From: Thiotrichaceae bacterium
GTDB taxonomy: Bacteria > Pseudomonadota > Gammaproteobacteria > Beggiatoales > Beggiatoaceae
Direction of reading: 5' to 3'
DNA: 64,000 bases
Assembly (NCBI GenBank): GCA_011391085.1
Contig: JAABRD010000008.1
Span: 1-64,000 of the forward strand
Shown: in pieces, positions 33,270 to 43,620 of the stretch
How positions within the stretch are numbered: position 1 is the first letter of the stretch
Layout: each line of letters begins with the position of its first letter
The notes under the pieces: generated by a model
Seen by the model: only the letters and a program-made list of their open reading frames with translations
Database searches by the model: none
What the model was told of the DNA's origin: nothing
Position numbers and translations under genes: made by a program

Positions 33270-33299
33270 GGTGGATACGCTTCGCTTAATCCACCCTAC
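33270..33299. repeat. 'GGTGGATACGCTTCGCTTAA' half palindrome (family D)
   Basis: Right half of the 'gtagggtggattaagcg' family, ending in ATCCACCCTAC, directly upstream of the giant propeller-caspase gene. Confidence 0.7.
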
Positions 33300-33325
33300 T
33301 AATCTAACTAAATCGAGAAACTAAC

Positions 33326-36300
33326 ATGAAACATTACATACCTCACAGTCTATGGTGTCTGCTTCTCCTGGCGTCCTCCCTGGCCGCCGCAGACCTCCAA
33401 ATCACTCCTACCGTGGCAGTGGTCGAGACGGGTAAAACACTGACCCTCTCCATGACTGGCACCGACCGCCCTGTGACCTGGGTCGCCTCGAAAGGTCAGG
33501 TACAAAGTGCCGTGGGCTATCAAGCCACCTATACTGCCCCACCGGAAGCTGGGATAGATTCGGTCATCGTCAAAGATGACCTTGGCAATCATGGCGTCCG
33601 CAAAATCATTGTGGTTCGCGCAGGTACCTTCGTACCTGAAAATGCCAATTGGAAGGTGTTTGCTAACCGTCGCACGATTGCTGGACTCCTCTTGTCGGAG
33701 GATAAGGAAACGTTGTGGGTTGCTACCACCGGTGGCTTGGAACAACGGGATACTAAGACAAACCGAGTCATTCGGTTTTACACGACCCAAGATGGCTTAC
33801 CTCATAACTTTGTCCAACCGCTACTGTCCGATAACAAGGGAGGACTGTGGGTTGGCACTCAAGGCGGGTTGGTCCATCTGCTGGCCACCGGCAAGCTGGA
33901 AAAAATTAACCTGGAATGGAACCAGAAATTCATCGTGTCTCTCACTGACGATGGCAAAGAGGGTATTTGGGTGGCTATTCGTGAAGGTGGATTGGTTCAC
34001 TTACATGGCGACTTGACCTGGGAACAATTTACCACGGACAATTCCCAGTTACCAGATAACTCCACTTACTTTCCGGTGCTAGATGGTATCGGTGGACTAT
34101 GGGTGGGCACTCGGCAGGGCTTGGCACATTTATTGGCAGATAGTACTTGGCAAGTGTTTAATACCAGCAATTCTCCTTTGCCTGACAACTGGGTGGTCCG
34201 TTTAGTTTCCGACGGTAATCAGGGCCTGTGGTTAGGAACGGGAGAAACTTTTGGGATGAGTGGTGATAATGGAGGAGTTGCCCATTTTAAGGCTGACGGC
34301 AGTTGGGAAGTGTTTAACACGTCCAATTCCAAGTTGCCTGGTGACATCGTTTGGTCAGCGACTTCTGACCTCAATGGAGGGATGTGGGTAGGCACCACGG
34401 ACATGTTTGGGGTGAGTGGCGGACTGGCACATTTTCATAGTGATGGTACAGTGGAAGCATTTACCCCAGACAGTTCTCAACTACCCAATCCTAGAGTGTC
34501 TTCCCTGTATACGGATAATCGTGAAGGCGTTTGGGTAGGCACCGGCGGAAGTGGTTTGGCCTACCTTCATACGGACGGCACCTGGGATCTGCTGAATACT
34601 CATGAACAAAGTATTCCAGACAACATGATACTGGCCATCGACTCAGATGGTCAGGATGGAATTTGGGTCGGTGTCGCGGATGTGGCTTCTGGTGGTGGTT
34701 TAGCACACCTGGATGCCTATGGTTTATGGCAATTTTTTTTACTAGAGGAACCCAATGCCCTTGGGATACCTCTGAATAATACCGTGTGGTCTGTCGCCGC
34801 CGATGGTCAAGGAGGAGTATGGGCGGGAATCGGAGGAATGTTAGGAGGAGGAGGCTTAACACATTTTCATGCTGATGGCAGTAGAGAGGTTTTCACCACC
34901 GGCAACTCGCAACTTCCTGCTGACATTATTCGTATCCTACTTTCCGATGGTCAAGGTGGCGTTTGGCTAAGTGCTGGAGAGGTGGCAACAGGTAATGGTT
35001 TAGCCCATCTGCTGGCCGATGGCAGTTGGGAAATTTTTAATACCACCAATTCCAAATTGCCAGATGACCGAGTGTCAGGCTTGGACAACGACGGTAGAGG
35101 AGGTGTTTGGATAGGCACCATGGGCGGTTTAGCCCATCTTCTGGTGAATGGCAATTGGGAAGTATTTACCACCAGCAATTCGCAACTACCAGAAGACTCC
35201 CTTGTTTCTCTAGCCTCGGATAATCATGGTGGTGTGTGGGTCGGCACGTTAGAACATGGTGTTGCCCATTTGCAAGGAGATAATACGTGGCAAGTTTTTC
35301 ATAAGGATAACTCCAAGATGCCCAATAATGGGATAGTTAAAGCGTTGCTGGCAGATGACCGAGACGGGGTCTGGGTGGGGACGTTTGATGTTGAAACTCC
35401 GTTTGATGAAGTGGGTGGTCTAGTTCACCTGAATCCAGATGGTACAGGAGAAGTCTTTACCATCAGAAATTCTGGATTACCTGACAGTCGAATTGTTTCT
35501 CTTAAACGCGATAACAAAGAAGGCATCTGGGTAGGGACTGCCTTTGGTCTTGCTTACCTCACCCTGAGTAAGAAACCGTTTCTCTGCACCAACCTAGATG
35601 ACGCTACCTGTGACGCCCTTCTCAAAGGCAACCGGGCTGCTATCATCATTGCTGGTGGCGGTAACGAGGCTAACAATACCCTCTGGGACACGACCGAAAG
35701 CATTACTAACAGCATTTACCAAATGCTGTATGAAAGAGGATTTGAAAATAACGAGATTTATTATCTCTCCCCCAAACTGTCAGAGGACTTCAATGATGAC
35801 GGGGGAAATGACCGGGTGGTGGATGCACCGCAACCGGAAAATCCTTTGCAAGTAAGCGATGTGCAACAGGCCTTGGAATGGGCCAAGGGGCGAGGTAAAC
35901 TGGACCAACCACTGTATCTCTTTTTGGTGGACCACGGTGCGGAAGATTCAAATCAGAAACTTTACTTTAAATTGAGTAGTACGACACCGTTGGAAGCCGG
36001 CCAGCTTAAAGGGTTTCTGGACGAATATACCGCCGCTACCTCTTCACCTATGGTAATGGTGATAGACGCTTGTTGGTCTGGGGCCTTAATGGAGGAACTC
36101 TCACCCAGTGCTAACCGTGCTATTATCAGCAGTAGCGAAGGTTCAGGAAAAGCCTATTTCTACGCCCCGGAGAAGCAAGGTTTTAGTCGTTTTCTGGCCG
36201 AGAGTTTGGGAGAAGGAAAGAGTTTTGGGGAGGCTTTTGACCATGCCAAACGAGAACAACAGAACATTCTTCCCCGCGTGGCAGAGTCCTCTAAACTACC

Positions 36301-37117
36301 CGGCGAAATCGGTCAAGTGCCCCAATTCAATGATGGTGGCAATAGCGAATTTCGCACCCTGTTTGTCAACGGTAATTTCCCCCGTACCAACCCAGTGTCG
36401 ATAAAAGAACTGGTCTCCTCTGGCACCACCAGTTTAGCCGCCGGTCAAAAACATCTCTTCAAAGCCCAGGTGAATGTGACTCAAGGCTATGCGCAACATG
36501 TCTGGGCGGTGCTAAAACCACCGCGTGTCAATTTGGTGTTAGACAACAATGGTACGCCCATTTTAGACTTGCCCTTGTTGACTCTCTCGCCCACGGTGGA
36601 TGAGGGAATATGGGAAGCGAGTTGGCGAGATGCGGTTTATAATGGGGAGTATGAACTGACCTTCTATGCGGAGGATAATCAAGGGCATCGTGCCAGCAGT
36701 TCCCCTGTGACCGTGACCGTGACGGGTGGCACAGAATTACCAGCACAGGCGGAAGTGCAAGTGATGCTGACTCCGCAACAGGAGATTTACAAGGTGAAAG
36801 AACGCCTGACAATTCAGTTGACAGAAGGGTTAAGTTGGGGGTATGATTTGTATGTGATGGTAACTTTCCCAGACGGGTCGTTTGCCACCTTGACTGATAC
36901 CAATCAATTCCAACCGTCTAACCAGGCCAAAAAATGGATGGGGAAGAAGAGTCCCAATAGTCCACTTACCTTGATAGATATGGAGTTGGTGGAACCGCTG
37001 GGGTCATATTGTGTCTATGGGATTTTATCACCTGCCAAGGAGGACTTTTTAGCGGCAGAGACGAAAGCGTTGCAAGTGGAAGTGAAATGGTGTGCGGAGG
37101 TGGTGAAGAAAGAGTAG
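33326..37117 (+). CDS. exported propeller-caspase fusion protein
   Basis: 1263 residues. Signal peptide 1-22 (SLAAA). Ig-like domain (23-98). About 14 propeller blades (105-755) of the type 'LLSDNKGGLWVGTQGGLVHL', typical of two-component-regulator propellers. Caspase-like domain (about 768-985) with IIIAGGGNEANN, EIYYLSPKLSEDFNDDGGND, catalytic His870 in FLVDHGAED and Cys916 in VIDACWSGAL. An Ig-like module and C-terminal module (DLYVMVTFPDG, YCVYGILSPAKED) follow, shared with 19723 and 21518. The active dyad is intact, so this is a probable exported cysteine protease whose propeller binds a partner or substrate. The blade count suggests two stacked propellers. No membrane anchor beyond the signal peptide. 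Confidence 0.85.
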   Translation: MKHYIPHSLWCLLLLASSLAAADLQITPTVAVVETGKTLTLSMTGTDRPVTWVASKGQVQSAVGYQATYTAPPEAGIDSVIVKDDLGNHGVRKIIVVRAGTFVPENANWKVFANRRTIAGLLLSEDKETLWVATTGGLEQRDTKTNRVIRFYTTQDGLPHNFVQPLLSDNKGGLWVGTQGGLVHLLATGKLEKINLEWNQKFIVSLTDDGKEGIWVAIREGGLVHLHGDLTWEQFTTDNSQLPDNSTYFPVLDGIGGLWVGTRQGLAHLLADSTWQVFNTSNSPLPDNWVVRLVSDGNQGLWLGTGETFGMSGDNGGVAHFKADGSWEVFNTSNSKLPGDIVWSATSDLNGGMWVGTTDMFGVSGGLAHFHSDGTVEAFTPDSSQLPNPRVSSLYTDNREGVWVGTGGSGLAYLHTDGTWDLLNTHEQSIPDNMILAIDSDGQDGIWVGVADVASGGGLAHLDAYGLWQFFLLEEPNALGIPLNNTVWSVAADGQGGVWAGIGGMLGGGGLTHFHADGSREVFTTGNSQLPADIIRILLSDGQGGVWLSAGEVATGNGLAHLLADGSWEIFNTTNSKLPDDRVSGLDNDGRGGVWIGTMGGLAHLLVNGNWEVFTTSNSQLPEDSLVSLASDNHGGVWVGTLEHGVAHLQGDNTWQVFHKDNSKMPNNGIVKALLADDRDGVWVGTFDVETPFDEVGGLVHLNPDGTGEVFTIRNSGLPDSRIVSLKRDNKEGIWVGTAFGLAYLTLSKKPFLCTNLDDATCDALLKGNRAAIIIAGGGNEANNTLWDTTESITNSIYQMLYERGFENNEIYYLSPKLSEDFNDDGGNDRVVDAPQPENPLQVSDVQQALEWAKGRGKLDQPLYLFLVDHGAEDSNQKLYFKLSSTTPLEAGQLKGFLDEYTAATSSPMVMVIDACWSGALMEELSPSANRAIISSSEGSGKAYFYAPEKQGFSRFLAESLGEGKSFGEAFDHAKREQQNILPRVAESSKLPGEIGQVPQFNDGGNSEFRTLFVNGNFPRTNPVSIKELVSSGTTSLAAGQKHLFKAQVNVTQGYAQHVWAVLKPPRVNLVLDNNGTPILDLPLLTLSPTVDEGIWEASWRDAVYNGEYELTFYAEDNQGHRASSSPVTVTVTGGTELPAQAEVQVMLTPQQEIYKVKERLTIQLTEGLSWGYDLYVMVTFPDGSFATLTDTNQFQPSNQAKKWMGKKSPNSPLTLIDMELVEPLGSYCVYGILSPAKEDFLAAETKALQVEVKWCAEVVKKE

Positions 37118-37411
37118 GAGGTTGAATGTGACCACTTTCAAAAAGTGGTAACGTTCGGTGAGACCTCCGAAGTCTTTAGACTCTCTGCGGTCTATGGTTA
37201 TCACTATCTCTTTACAACAGGTGAGGACCGATTTATAATTTCATCTTATGCACCTCTTAGTCTTTCTCGCAGATTCTCGCAGATGAGATAGATTTCGCAG
37301 AGGAATCGTGGTCAAATTGGAGTCTGTGCCCCACGGCCATCATCTGCGGCAACCTGTGTCAATCTGCGGTAATCTGCGATTTAGACTAATTTTGTGTGTA
37401 CCAAGGCGCAG
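37118..37411. repeat. intergenic with 'agacctccgaggtct' palindrome and atctgcgg repeats
   Basis: 37161-37193 is a free copy of the palindrome AGACCTCCGAAGTCT...AGACTCTCTGCGGTCT that elsewhere lies inside family A. 37260-37380 holds several 'tctcgcagat/atctgcggtaatctgcg' units in both orientations. No gene. Confidence 0.6.
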
Positions 37412-37500
37412 GTGAGATGAAATTTAGGTGAAGGCAAAGCTGAATTCAAGGTATTTTTAATTCCCGTTGTATTTCAGCTTTGCTTTCACCTAAATCTCAC
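37412..37500. repeat. long inverted repeat with 'aggtgaaggcaaagctgaa' arms
   Basis: GTGAGATGAAATTTAGGTGA... faces ...TCACCTAAATCTCAC with 28-bp arms; resembles the 'taggtttaggaaagctgaa' elements at 10021 and 53518. A short 'aaggtgggc...gcccaccctacctt' palindrome follows at 37510-37544. Confidence 0.7.
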
Positions 37501-37828
37501 TGAACTGGTTAAGGTGGGCAAATAAACACTGGCCCACCCTACCTTGACTATGCAGTATATTATCCCACATTCCTATAGAGAGATAACTACTTACTTTTAA
37601 AGCCTACGTCGAACTCAGGTTATCATATTGTTAATGAAAGATTTTTCTAATGTCAAACACGTCCCAGATAATTTTTTATTCCAATAGACTTGAAAAAAAA
37701 TAACGTGGCCCCTATATTTCGAGACGCGGGGGCGACGTGAGTGCCTTAAAGATGCCTTAATTCTTGCCTCCTAATGTTTAAGCGTTACATATTTCAAGGG
37801 GGTGCATCATCAGTGTCTCCCCAATCTT

Positions 37829-37905
37829 AGGCGCGTAGCTCAGTTGGTTAGAGTACTTCCTTGACATGGAAGGGGTCGGCGGTTCGAGTCCGCCCGCGCC
37901 TACCA
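37829..37905 (+). tRNA. tRNA-Val (anticodon GAC)
   Basis: A 77-base cloverleaf with encoded CCA. Acceptor stem AGGCGCG/CGCGCCT, T8, D arm GCTC-agttggttaGAGT, anticodon stem-loop CTTCC-TTGACAT-GGAAG with GAC in the middle, and T arm GGCGG-TTCGAGT-CCGCC. GAC reads valine codons GUC and GUU. It stands alone, with no other tRNA nearby. Positions upstream show no clear integration scar. Confidence 0.95.
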
Positions 37906-38171
37906 CTTCTTGCTGGTCCCGTCTCGACTTTTCCCCCTCTCTATAAATGAATAATCTGTCATGGTTTTTGCCATGCCATTCGGTTATTTGTCACTCTTTT
38001 TGCATCTGATTATTTACGGTGTTTAAATATAGATTTTGCCGCAGTATGCGAAATCTAACTTAACTTAGGTTTTCCGGGTCCAAACGGTTGACAATGTTTC
38101 AAATTATTATACGCTATACGGTATAATGGCGATGACCACTGTCCTAACCACTGCCGGCTTCATCTAGTTTC
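37906..38171. other. intergenic, AT-rich promoter-like stretch
   Basis: TTGACA at 38088 and TATAAT at 38122 both match consensus, but the spacing (28) is too long for one promoter. Each may pair with a weaker partner. No gene is seen. Confidence 0.35.
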
Positions 38172-38267
38172 GGTAGTGATGCAATATAGGTGATAGAAAT
38201 TAAAGGCACTGGCGGTCTCTCTACGGACTGCCAGTGCCTTGCCCATCACCCACATTGCATCACTACC
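38172..38267. repeat. family A palindrome, 96 bp
   Basis: GGTAGTGATGCAATATAGG ... CCCACATTGCATCACTACC with an inner 'aaggcactggcgg/ggactgccagtgcctt' palindrome. It ends 41 bases before the sensor-MFS gene. Confidence 0.85.
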
Positions 38268-38308
38268 CTAGTTTCTTAAACGTCCCGAAATCAGTCAAGT
38301 CCACGATT

Positions 38309-41300
38309 ATGAAGAGAATCTCAAATAATTTATTTTTCCTAACCACGGTAATAGCATGTGGGATTCTGTACCTCTATTTAAACAGCGAACTTTTCTTTGA
38401 AAATGTGTTTGAACGAAAATTCACGCTGAACTATCCCGTTTATGCCGTTCAAGATTCAGATGGCAATCGCTATGTGATTGACAACTCGTTTCGCCGCATT
38501 TCCAAAATCAATAAAGAAGAAGAAATGGTTTATCGCATTCATGGCGGTAGCCGTGCAGAAACACATTTTTTCTATGCGAATGACATAGAAGTAGATAATG
38601 ATGGCTACTTATATGTCCTCAATTACGTTGCGGATCAGAAAGGCTTTTATCTGAATCGCGAGGAAATTTTGCGCTTTTCTCCAACAGGAGAGTATGACGG
38701 CAGAGTTTATCATAAAATGTTTGGCCAAGAGGATAAAAAAGCCCAGTTAATTCAACGTGGCGAAGTTTTCTCTTTAGAGGTCCAGGATAACCTCCTTTCC
38801 TGGTTCACTCTCACAGGTGACGGCATTACCAAATATAGTTATGATATTAAACGTAATGAACTACAAGAAGGGAATAATTATCCGTTAGCAGAAGCGAATA
38901 TTGTCGTTAGTGACATTATCCAACTCTCCACAGATAGCTTTGTGTACTCAAGCAAAGATGGTTTAATTACACGAGTTCTACCAAACGGAAGCACTCATAT
39001 TCTCTTTTCTGCTGACAAAGCGCAAGCGAAAAATGGCAGTTTTATCGTTCCCTGGGAAATTGGGGCGGATGCGTCCGAAAATATTTATTTTGTTGATTTA
39101 GAAGGAAAAAATATTCGTTCTATCCTCTCTCCCGCTAACACTCGAATCTTGCTGGATCAAGCCATGATTGAATTTCAACTGCAAATTCAGATGGAGGCGT
39201 TTAATTATTATCGTTTGAGCGTTAATGCGGATGGCACCCTCGTGACTTGTAACGATAAAGCGGTGGTCACACGAACGCCTAATGGTACGATTCATTATTT
39301 CACCAGTGCCAATCTGCCACTGGTCTGGCAATTAAAAGTGTTCACGTTTTGGGGAATTTGTCTCATTTTGGGATTTCTCATTATTTGGAAATTCCGTCTT
39401 ATCTATGTCAGTGTCTTAAAAAGGAAAGTACCCAACCTTCTGACATTATCCATCGGTATCACGGTCATTGTGGCTACCGTCGCTTTATTATCTTCTTATT
39501 ATTTCATTACCAACTTTTCCCAAAGATACCAAAATGTGGTGTTTGAAAAACTCTCTCAAATTATTCAACTGGTACCAAAAGTATTAGACGGAAATCGAAT
39601 TGAGAAGATCGCAAAACAAAGTGATTTTAATAATGCAGATTATAAATATGTATATAACACGTTATATAATGCCTTAAACCGAAATCAAGATGATTGGAAC
39701 GATGGCTATTATTTCGCCTTGTATCGGGTCATGAATGAACGTCTCTATGGGATGATGTATATAGATGGACGTATTAACATGTATTATCCATTCGATTGGC
39801 TAGGTGATGGTGGAGTGTATGACCAAGCGTTAGCCGGTCACATCGCGACTGAAGCTGTCACAGATATTACCGGTGACTGGATTTATGGTGTAGGCCCGGT
39901 GACGAATAGCGCCGGTAAAGTGGTCGCGATTCTTGAAATTGGTACGGATTTATATTACCTCCGACTGGAAAATCAAAGATTGATTAAAGAATTGGTGTTA
40001 AATTTACTCATTGTACTGATCATCTTTGTGTTAGTGTTGGTGGAGATACTGTATGTCGGTGAGTTACATAAAAAGAAACATCTTCAGGAAAAACATCAAA
40101 AAAAATTTGAGGAACAGCAACCTTTTTCGGAAATCATGTTGATTAGACCTCTGAGTTTCTTATATTTCACCTCGGTTTCGGTGTCGATTACGTTCGTTCC
40201 ACTGTTAATGAAACAATTTTATGAACCGATTCCCGGACTGTCACAAGAAATGGTGCTGGCGATGCCACTGTCGTTAGAAATGTTTGGGTTCGGCGTTGGC
40301 ACGACAATTGCCGGCGGAGTGGCCAGTCGTATTGGCTGGAAATGGGCTTTCTATTTAGGACTCTTTGGAACAGCGATAGGCTTATTGTTATCGGGTCTGG
40401 CCGATAGCATGTTAAGTTTCAACATTGCACGTAGCATGACAGGAATGAGTAGTGGATTCACATTAATTGCGATGCGTTCTTTCATTAATCAAGAATCACG
40501 AACGATAGAGAGAAGTCAGGGATTTAGCCAATTTTATTCCGGCATGACCGCAGGTATTTGTGCAGGCGCCGTATTTGGGGGAACATTAGCCAACCATATT
40601 AGTTTTTCCAATATATTTTTTATTGCCCTGAGTCCCCTCTTACTGACGGTGATTTTCCAACTTTTTTATTTAAAAAATCCATCTTTTTCCCAAAAAGCCG
40701 CGAAAATACCAAAAAGAGAATCGATTAGCCTGTTAGAGTCACTCAAAATATTTATCATGAGTGGCAAAAATTTAGTCTTTTTGACCATGATTGTCTTTCC
40801 AACGTATATTGCTGGCACCTTCGCCGGGTATTACTTCCCACTGTTTGCCGAAAGCCAAGGATTGTCAACGGCCGGCACAGGCTTGTTTATTATTTCTGGA
40901 GGACTGTTGGTCATCTATCTGGGCCCCATTTTAAGTAATTATTTGGAACGTCAATGGGGAACCTACAAAAGCATGATTTTCGGCTCCATCTTATGGGGAA
41001 TTTCGCTGATTGTGTTTGCACTCACGGGCAATTTAATCGGCGCCATCGTGACTTTGGTATTAATGGGAATTACCGAAGGCTTTTGCGTGACCGCACAGAA
41101 TGAATTTTTCTTGAAACTTCCCCCGGTGGCACAACTTGGAGAAGACAGGGCCGTCAGTTACTTCGAATTTTTCAGTAGCGTCGCCGAAACAATAGGCCCC
41201 CTGACGTTTGCCATGGTATTCATATCAGGTACCATGGGATTCATGTTCCTTGGGCTTGGAATTATCATTTTGACTTTGCTATTTATACTGTTTATGAATT

Positions 41301-41353
41301 TAACTCAAAATTCGATTTTAGAGGAATCAGTCAGAAGTACGGAAGAAATTTGA
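38309..41353 (+). CDS. sensor-MFS fusion membrane protein
   Basis: 1014 residues from ATG 38309; the open frame upstream runs into a repeat and is ignored. Order: membrane segment (about 7-25), extracytoplasmic NHL/SMP-30-like beta domain (about 40-335; VYAVQDSDGNRYVIDNSFRR, DIEVDNDGYLYVLNY), membrane segments (about 341-362 and 376-401), and a Cache-like extracytoplasmic domain (about 403-552; DGYYFALYRVMNERLYGMMY, VGPVTNSAGKVVAILEIGTD). Then a membrane segment (562-583), a charged linker, and a complete 12-segment MFS transporter (about 610-1005) with the usual GxxxDRxGR-like loop replaced by VASRIGWKW. Two sensor modules joined to a transporter is unusual; it may be a ligand-gated transporter or a transporter-like sensor. 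Confidence 0.75.
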   Translation: MKRISNNLFFLTTVIACGILYLYLNSELFFENVFERKFTLNYPVYAVQDSDGNRYVIDNSFRRISKINKEEEMVYRIHGGSRAETHFFYANDIEVDNDGYLYVLNYVADQKGFYLNREEILRFSPTGEYDGRVYHKMFGQEDKKAQLIQRGEVFSLEVQDNLLSWFTLTGDGITKYSYDIKRNELQEGNNYPLAEANIVVSDIIQLSTDSFVYSSKDGLITRVLPNGSTHILFSADKAQAKNGSFIVPWEIGADASENIYFVDLEGKNIRSILSPANTRILLDQAMIEFQLQIQMEAFNYYRLSVNADGTLVTCNDKAVVTRTPNGTIHYFTSANLPLVWQLKVFTFWGICLILGFLIIWKFRLIYVSVLKRKVPNLLTLSIGITVIVATVALLSSYYFITNFSQRYQNVVFEKLSQIIQLVPKVLDGNRIEKIAKQSDFNNADYKYVYNTLYNALNRNQDDWNDGYYFALYRVMNERLYGMMYIDGRINMYYPFDWLGDGGVYDQALAGHIATEAVTDITGDWIYGVGPVTNSAGKVVAILEIGTDLYYLRLENQRLIKELVLNLLIVLIIFVLVLVEILYVGELHKKKHLQEKHQKKFEEQQPFSEIMLIRPLSFLYFTSVSVSITFVPLLMKQFYEPIPGLSQEMVLAMPLSLEMFGFGVGTTIAGGVASRIGWKWAFYLGLFGTAIGLLLSGLADSMLSFNIARSMTGMSSGFTLIAMRSFINQESRTIERSQGFSQFYSGMTAGICAGAVFGGTLANHISFSNIFFIALSPLLLTVIFQLFYLKNPSFSQKAAKIPKRESISLLESLKIFIMSGKNLVFLTMIVFPTYIAGTFAGYYFPLFAESQGLSTAGTGLFIISGGLLVIYLGPILSNYLERQWGTYKSMIFGSILWGISLIVFALTGNLIGAIVTLVLMGITEGFCVTAQNEFFLKLPPVAQLGEDRAVSYFEFFSSVAETIGPLTFAMVFISGTMGFMFLGLGIIILTLLFILFMNLTQNSILEESVRSTEEI

Positions 41354-41373
41354 TCACCGCTGGAGTGGAGGCT

Positions 41374-41527
41374 ACCGCTGGAGTGGAGGCTTTAGCCGGT
41401 CGGCAGTAGGCATACTCCATCCCTCAAGAGTGGGGTGACGCCTACTGCCAGCCGGCTAAAGCCTCTAGTCCAGCGGCGTCCCACCGGCTAAAGCCTCTAG
41501 TCCAGCTTCGTCCTACCAGCTAAAGCC
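41374..41527. repeat. family C palindromes
   Basis: A half copy at 41356-41373, a full copy 41374-41476 (ACCGCTGGAGTGGAGGCTTT ... AAAGCCTCTAGTCCAGCGG with inner 'gcagtaggc/gcctactgc'), and a further right half to 41527. They fill the gap before thrS. Confidence 0.8.
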
Positions 41528-41687
41528 TCTATAATATGACACTGCCAAAACAGTTTAACCCACAACAGTTTGAATGTCGCCGGCAGTTTGGTATTATGTC
41601 CCCCATGAATCGGTTTGTCAAGCCAGGAATCCAAAAACCTACTCAGCAACCTAATTTCTCTACATTTTCCATTTTCCATTAAAAACT

Positions 41688-43592
41688 ATGCTAACCATCA
41701 CACTCCCAGACGGACACCAACGACAATTTGAACACCCAGTCACCGTGGCCCAAGTCGTTGCCAATATTGGCCCCGGTCTTGCCAAAGCGGCCCTAGCTGC
41801 TAAAATTAACGGCAACTTGGTGGATACCTCCACACTTATTAGCGACGATGTTCAACTGGCGATTGTCACAGACCGCGACCCTGAAGGCATAGAAATTATT
41901 CGGCATTCCAGTGCCCACCTCCTTGCCCAAGCGGTTAAACATCTTTTCCCAGACGCCCAAGTAACCATCGGTCCCGTCATTGAAGACGGTTTTTATTACG
42001 ACATTGCTTATAAAAGTTTTACGCCCGAAGATTTGGACAAAATCCAAGCAGAAATGGAAAAACTCGCGGCCCAAAATATTCCTCTCCGCCGTTACCTCCT
42101 CCCCCGTGATGAAGCTGTCCAATTTTTCCGCAACCAAGGTGAACATTACAAAGCCGAAATCATCGCTTCCATTCCTTCCAATGAAGATGTTTCTCTGTAT
42201 GAACAAGGTGATTTCACCGATTTATGTCGCGGTCCCCACGTTCCCAGCACTGGCAAACTCAAAGCCTTTAAACTGATGAAATTGGCCGGTGCCTACTGGC
42301 GTGGCGACTCCAAAAATGAAATGCTACAACGCATTTACGGCACCGCCTGGACCACTAAAAAAGAGTTGGACGCCTATTTACATCGTCTGGCAGAAGCAGA
42401 AAAACGTGACCATCGCAAAATTGGCAAACAACTCGACCTCTTCCATGTTCAAGACGAAGCCCCTGGCATGATATTCTGGCATGAAAGAGGGTGGACGTTG
42501 TATCTCCAAATTGAAAATTACATGCGTCAAATTTGGCGAAATAACGGTTATCACGAAGTCCACACCCCGCAACTGGTGGACTTCTCACTCTGGCGAAAAT
42601 CCGGCCATGCTGACAAATTTGGCAAAGAAATGTTCAGCACCCATTCTGAAAACCGTGACTATGCTATCAAACCCATGAACTGCCCATGTCACATTCAGAT
42701 TTACAATCAAGGCGTCAAAAGTTACCGCGACCTCCCCTTACGCTTGGCCGAATTTGGTTCCTGCCATCGCAATGAACCTTCTGGCACCTTGCACGGTCTC
42801 CTCCGCATCCGCAATTTTGTTCAAGATGACGCCCATATTTTCTGCACCGAAGACCAAATTCAAGAAGAAGTCGCGATCTTCATTGACCTCCTTTTGAAAG
42901 TCTATGCTGACTTCGGTTTCCATGACCTCCTCATCAAATTGTCCACCCGTCCCGACCAACGCATTGGCAGTGACGACGTGTGGGACAAAGCGGAACGGGC
43001 ACTCGAATTGGCTTTAAATAACAAGAAGATAGATTGGAAATTGCAACCTGGTGAAGGGGCGTTCTACGGCCCCAAAATAGAATTTGCCCTCAAAGACTGC
43101 TTAGGACGTATTTGGCAATGCGGCACCATTCAAGTTGACTTCTCCATGCCCGGACGTTTAGGGGCTGAATACGTGGCCCCCGATGGCAACAAACAAGTCC
43201 CCGTCATGTTACATCGCGCCATCTTAGGTTCTCTCGAACGCTTCATTGGTATCCTCATTGAAGAACACGCTGGCGCCTTCCCCGTCTGGCTGGCCCCCGT
43301 GCAAGCGGTAGTGATGAACATTACTGATCAACAAGCCAGCTATGCCAAGATGGTAGAAGATTTCTTCCATGACCAAGGTTTCCGAGTCTTCTCCGACTTG
43401 CGAAATGAGAAAGTGGGATTTAAAATTCGTGAACACACTCTTCAACGAATACCTTACTTATTGGTGGTCGGCAATCGAGAAGCGGAAATGCAACAAGTGT
43501 CGGTGAGAACCCGTAAGGGAGAAGATTTGGGAGTGATGTCGTTAGAAACGTTGCTTGAAAAATTAAAAGAGGAGGAAGCGGAACGTAAGTAA
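41688..43592 (+). CDS. thrS: threonyl-tRNA synthetase
   Basis: 634 residues. Attaches threonine to tRNA-Thr in the cytoplasm and edits mischarged serine. TGS domain (1-62, [20 protein letters not shown]). Editing domain (about 65-225) with [16 protein letters not shown] and [10 protein letters not shown]. Class-II catalytic core (about 240-530) with the zinc-site residues in [30 protein letters not shown] and [10 protein letters not shown]. Anticodon-binding domain (about 535-634, [14 protein letters not shown]). Full length. In many gammaproteobacteria infC, rpmI, rplT and pheST follow thrS; here a repeat region and transporter genes follow instead. Confidence 0.97.
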   Translation: MLTITLPDGHQRQFEHPVTVAQVVANIGPGLAKAALAAKINGNLVDTSTLISDDVQLAIVTDRDPEGIEIIRHSSAHLLAQAVKHLFPDAQVTIGPVIEDGFYYDIAYKSFTPEDLDKIQAEMEKLAAQNIPLRRYLLPRDEAVQFFRNQGEHYKAEIIASIPSNEDVSLYEQGDFTDLCRGPHVPSTGKLKAFKLMKLAGAYWRGDSKNEMLQRIYGTAWTTKKELDAYLHRLAEAEKRDHRKIGKQLDLFHVQDEAPGMIFWHERGWTLYLQIENYMRQIWRNNGYHEVHTPQLVDFSLWRKSGHADKFGKEMFSTHSENRDYAIKPMNCPCHIQIYNQGVKSYRDLPLRLAEFGSCHRNEPSGTLHGLLRIRNFVQDDAHIFCTEDQIQEEVAIFIDLLLKVYADFGFHDLLIKLSTRPDQRIGSDDVWDKAERALELALNNKKIDWKLQPGEGAFYGPKIEFALKDCLGRIWQCGTIQVDFSMPGRLGAEYVAPDGNKQVPVMLHRAILGSLERFIGILIEEHAGAFPVWLAPVQAVVMNITDQQASYAKMVEDFFHDQGFRVFSDLRNEKVGFKIREHTLQRIPYLLVVGNREAEMQQVSVRTRKGEDLGVMSLETLLEKLKEEEAERK

Positions 43593-43620
43593 TTTTTAAC
43601 GTTGTCAGGACTTACGCAAC

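Noticed and set aside
38088-38127. Consensus TTGACA and TATAAT read as one promoter
   Set aside because: Spacing is 28 bases, too long for sigma-70; only weak alternatives remain.
37829-38267. tRNA-Val as an integration site of a mobile element
   Set aside because: No integrase gene and no direct repeat of the tRNA 3' end were found in the window; the nearby accessory genes have no visible boundary.
38234-38308. Upstream extension of the sensor-MFS gene
   Set aside because: It would be encoded by the right arm of a family A repeat (PCPSPTLHHYPS); the inner ATG precedes a normal membrane segment.
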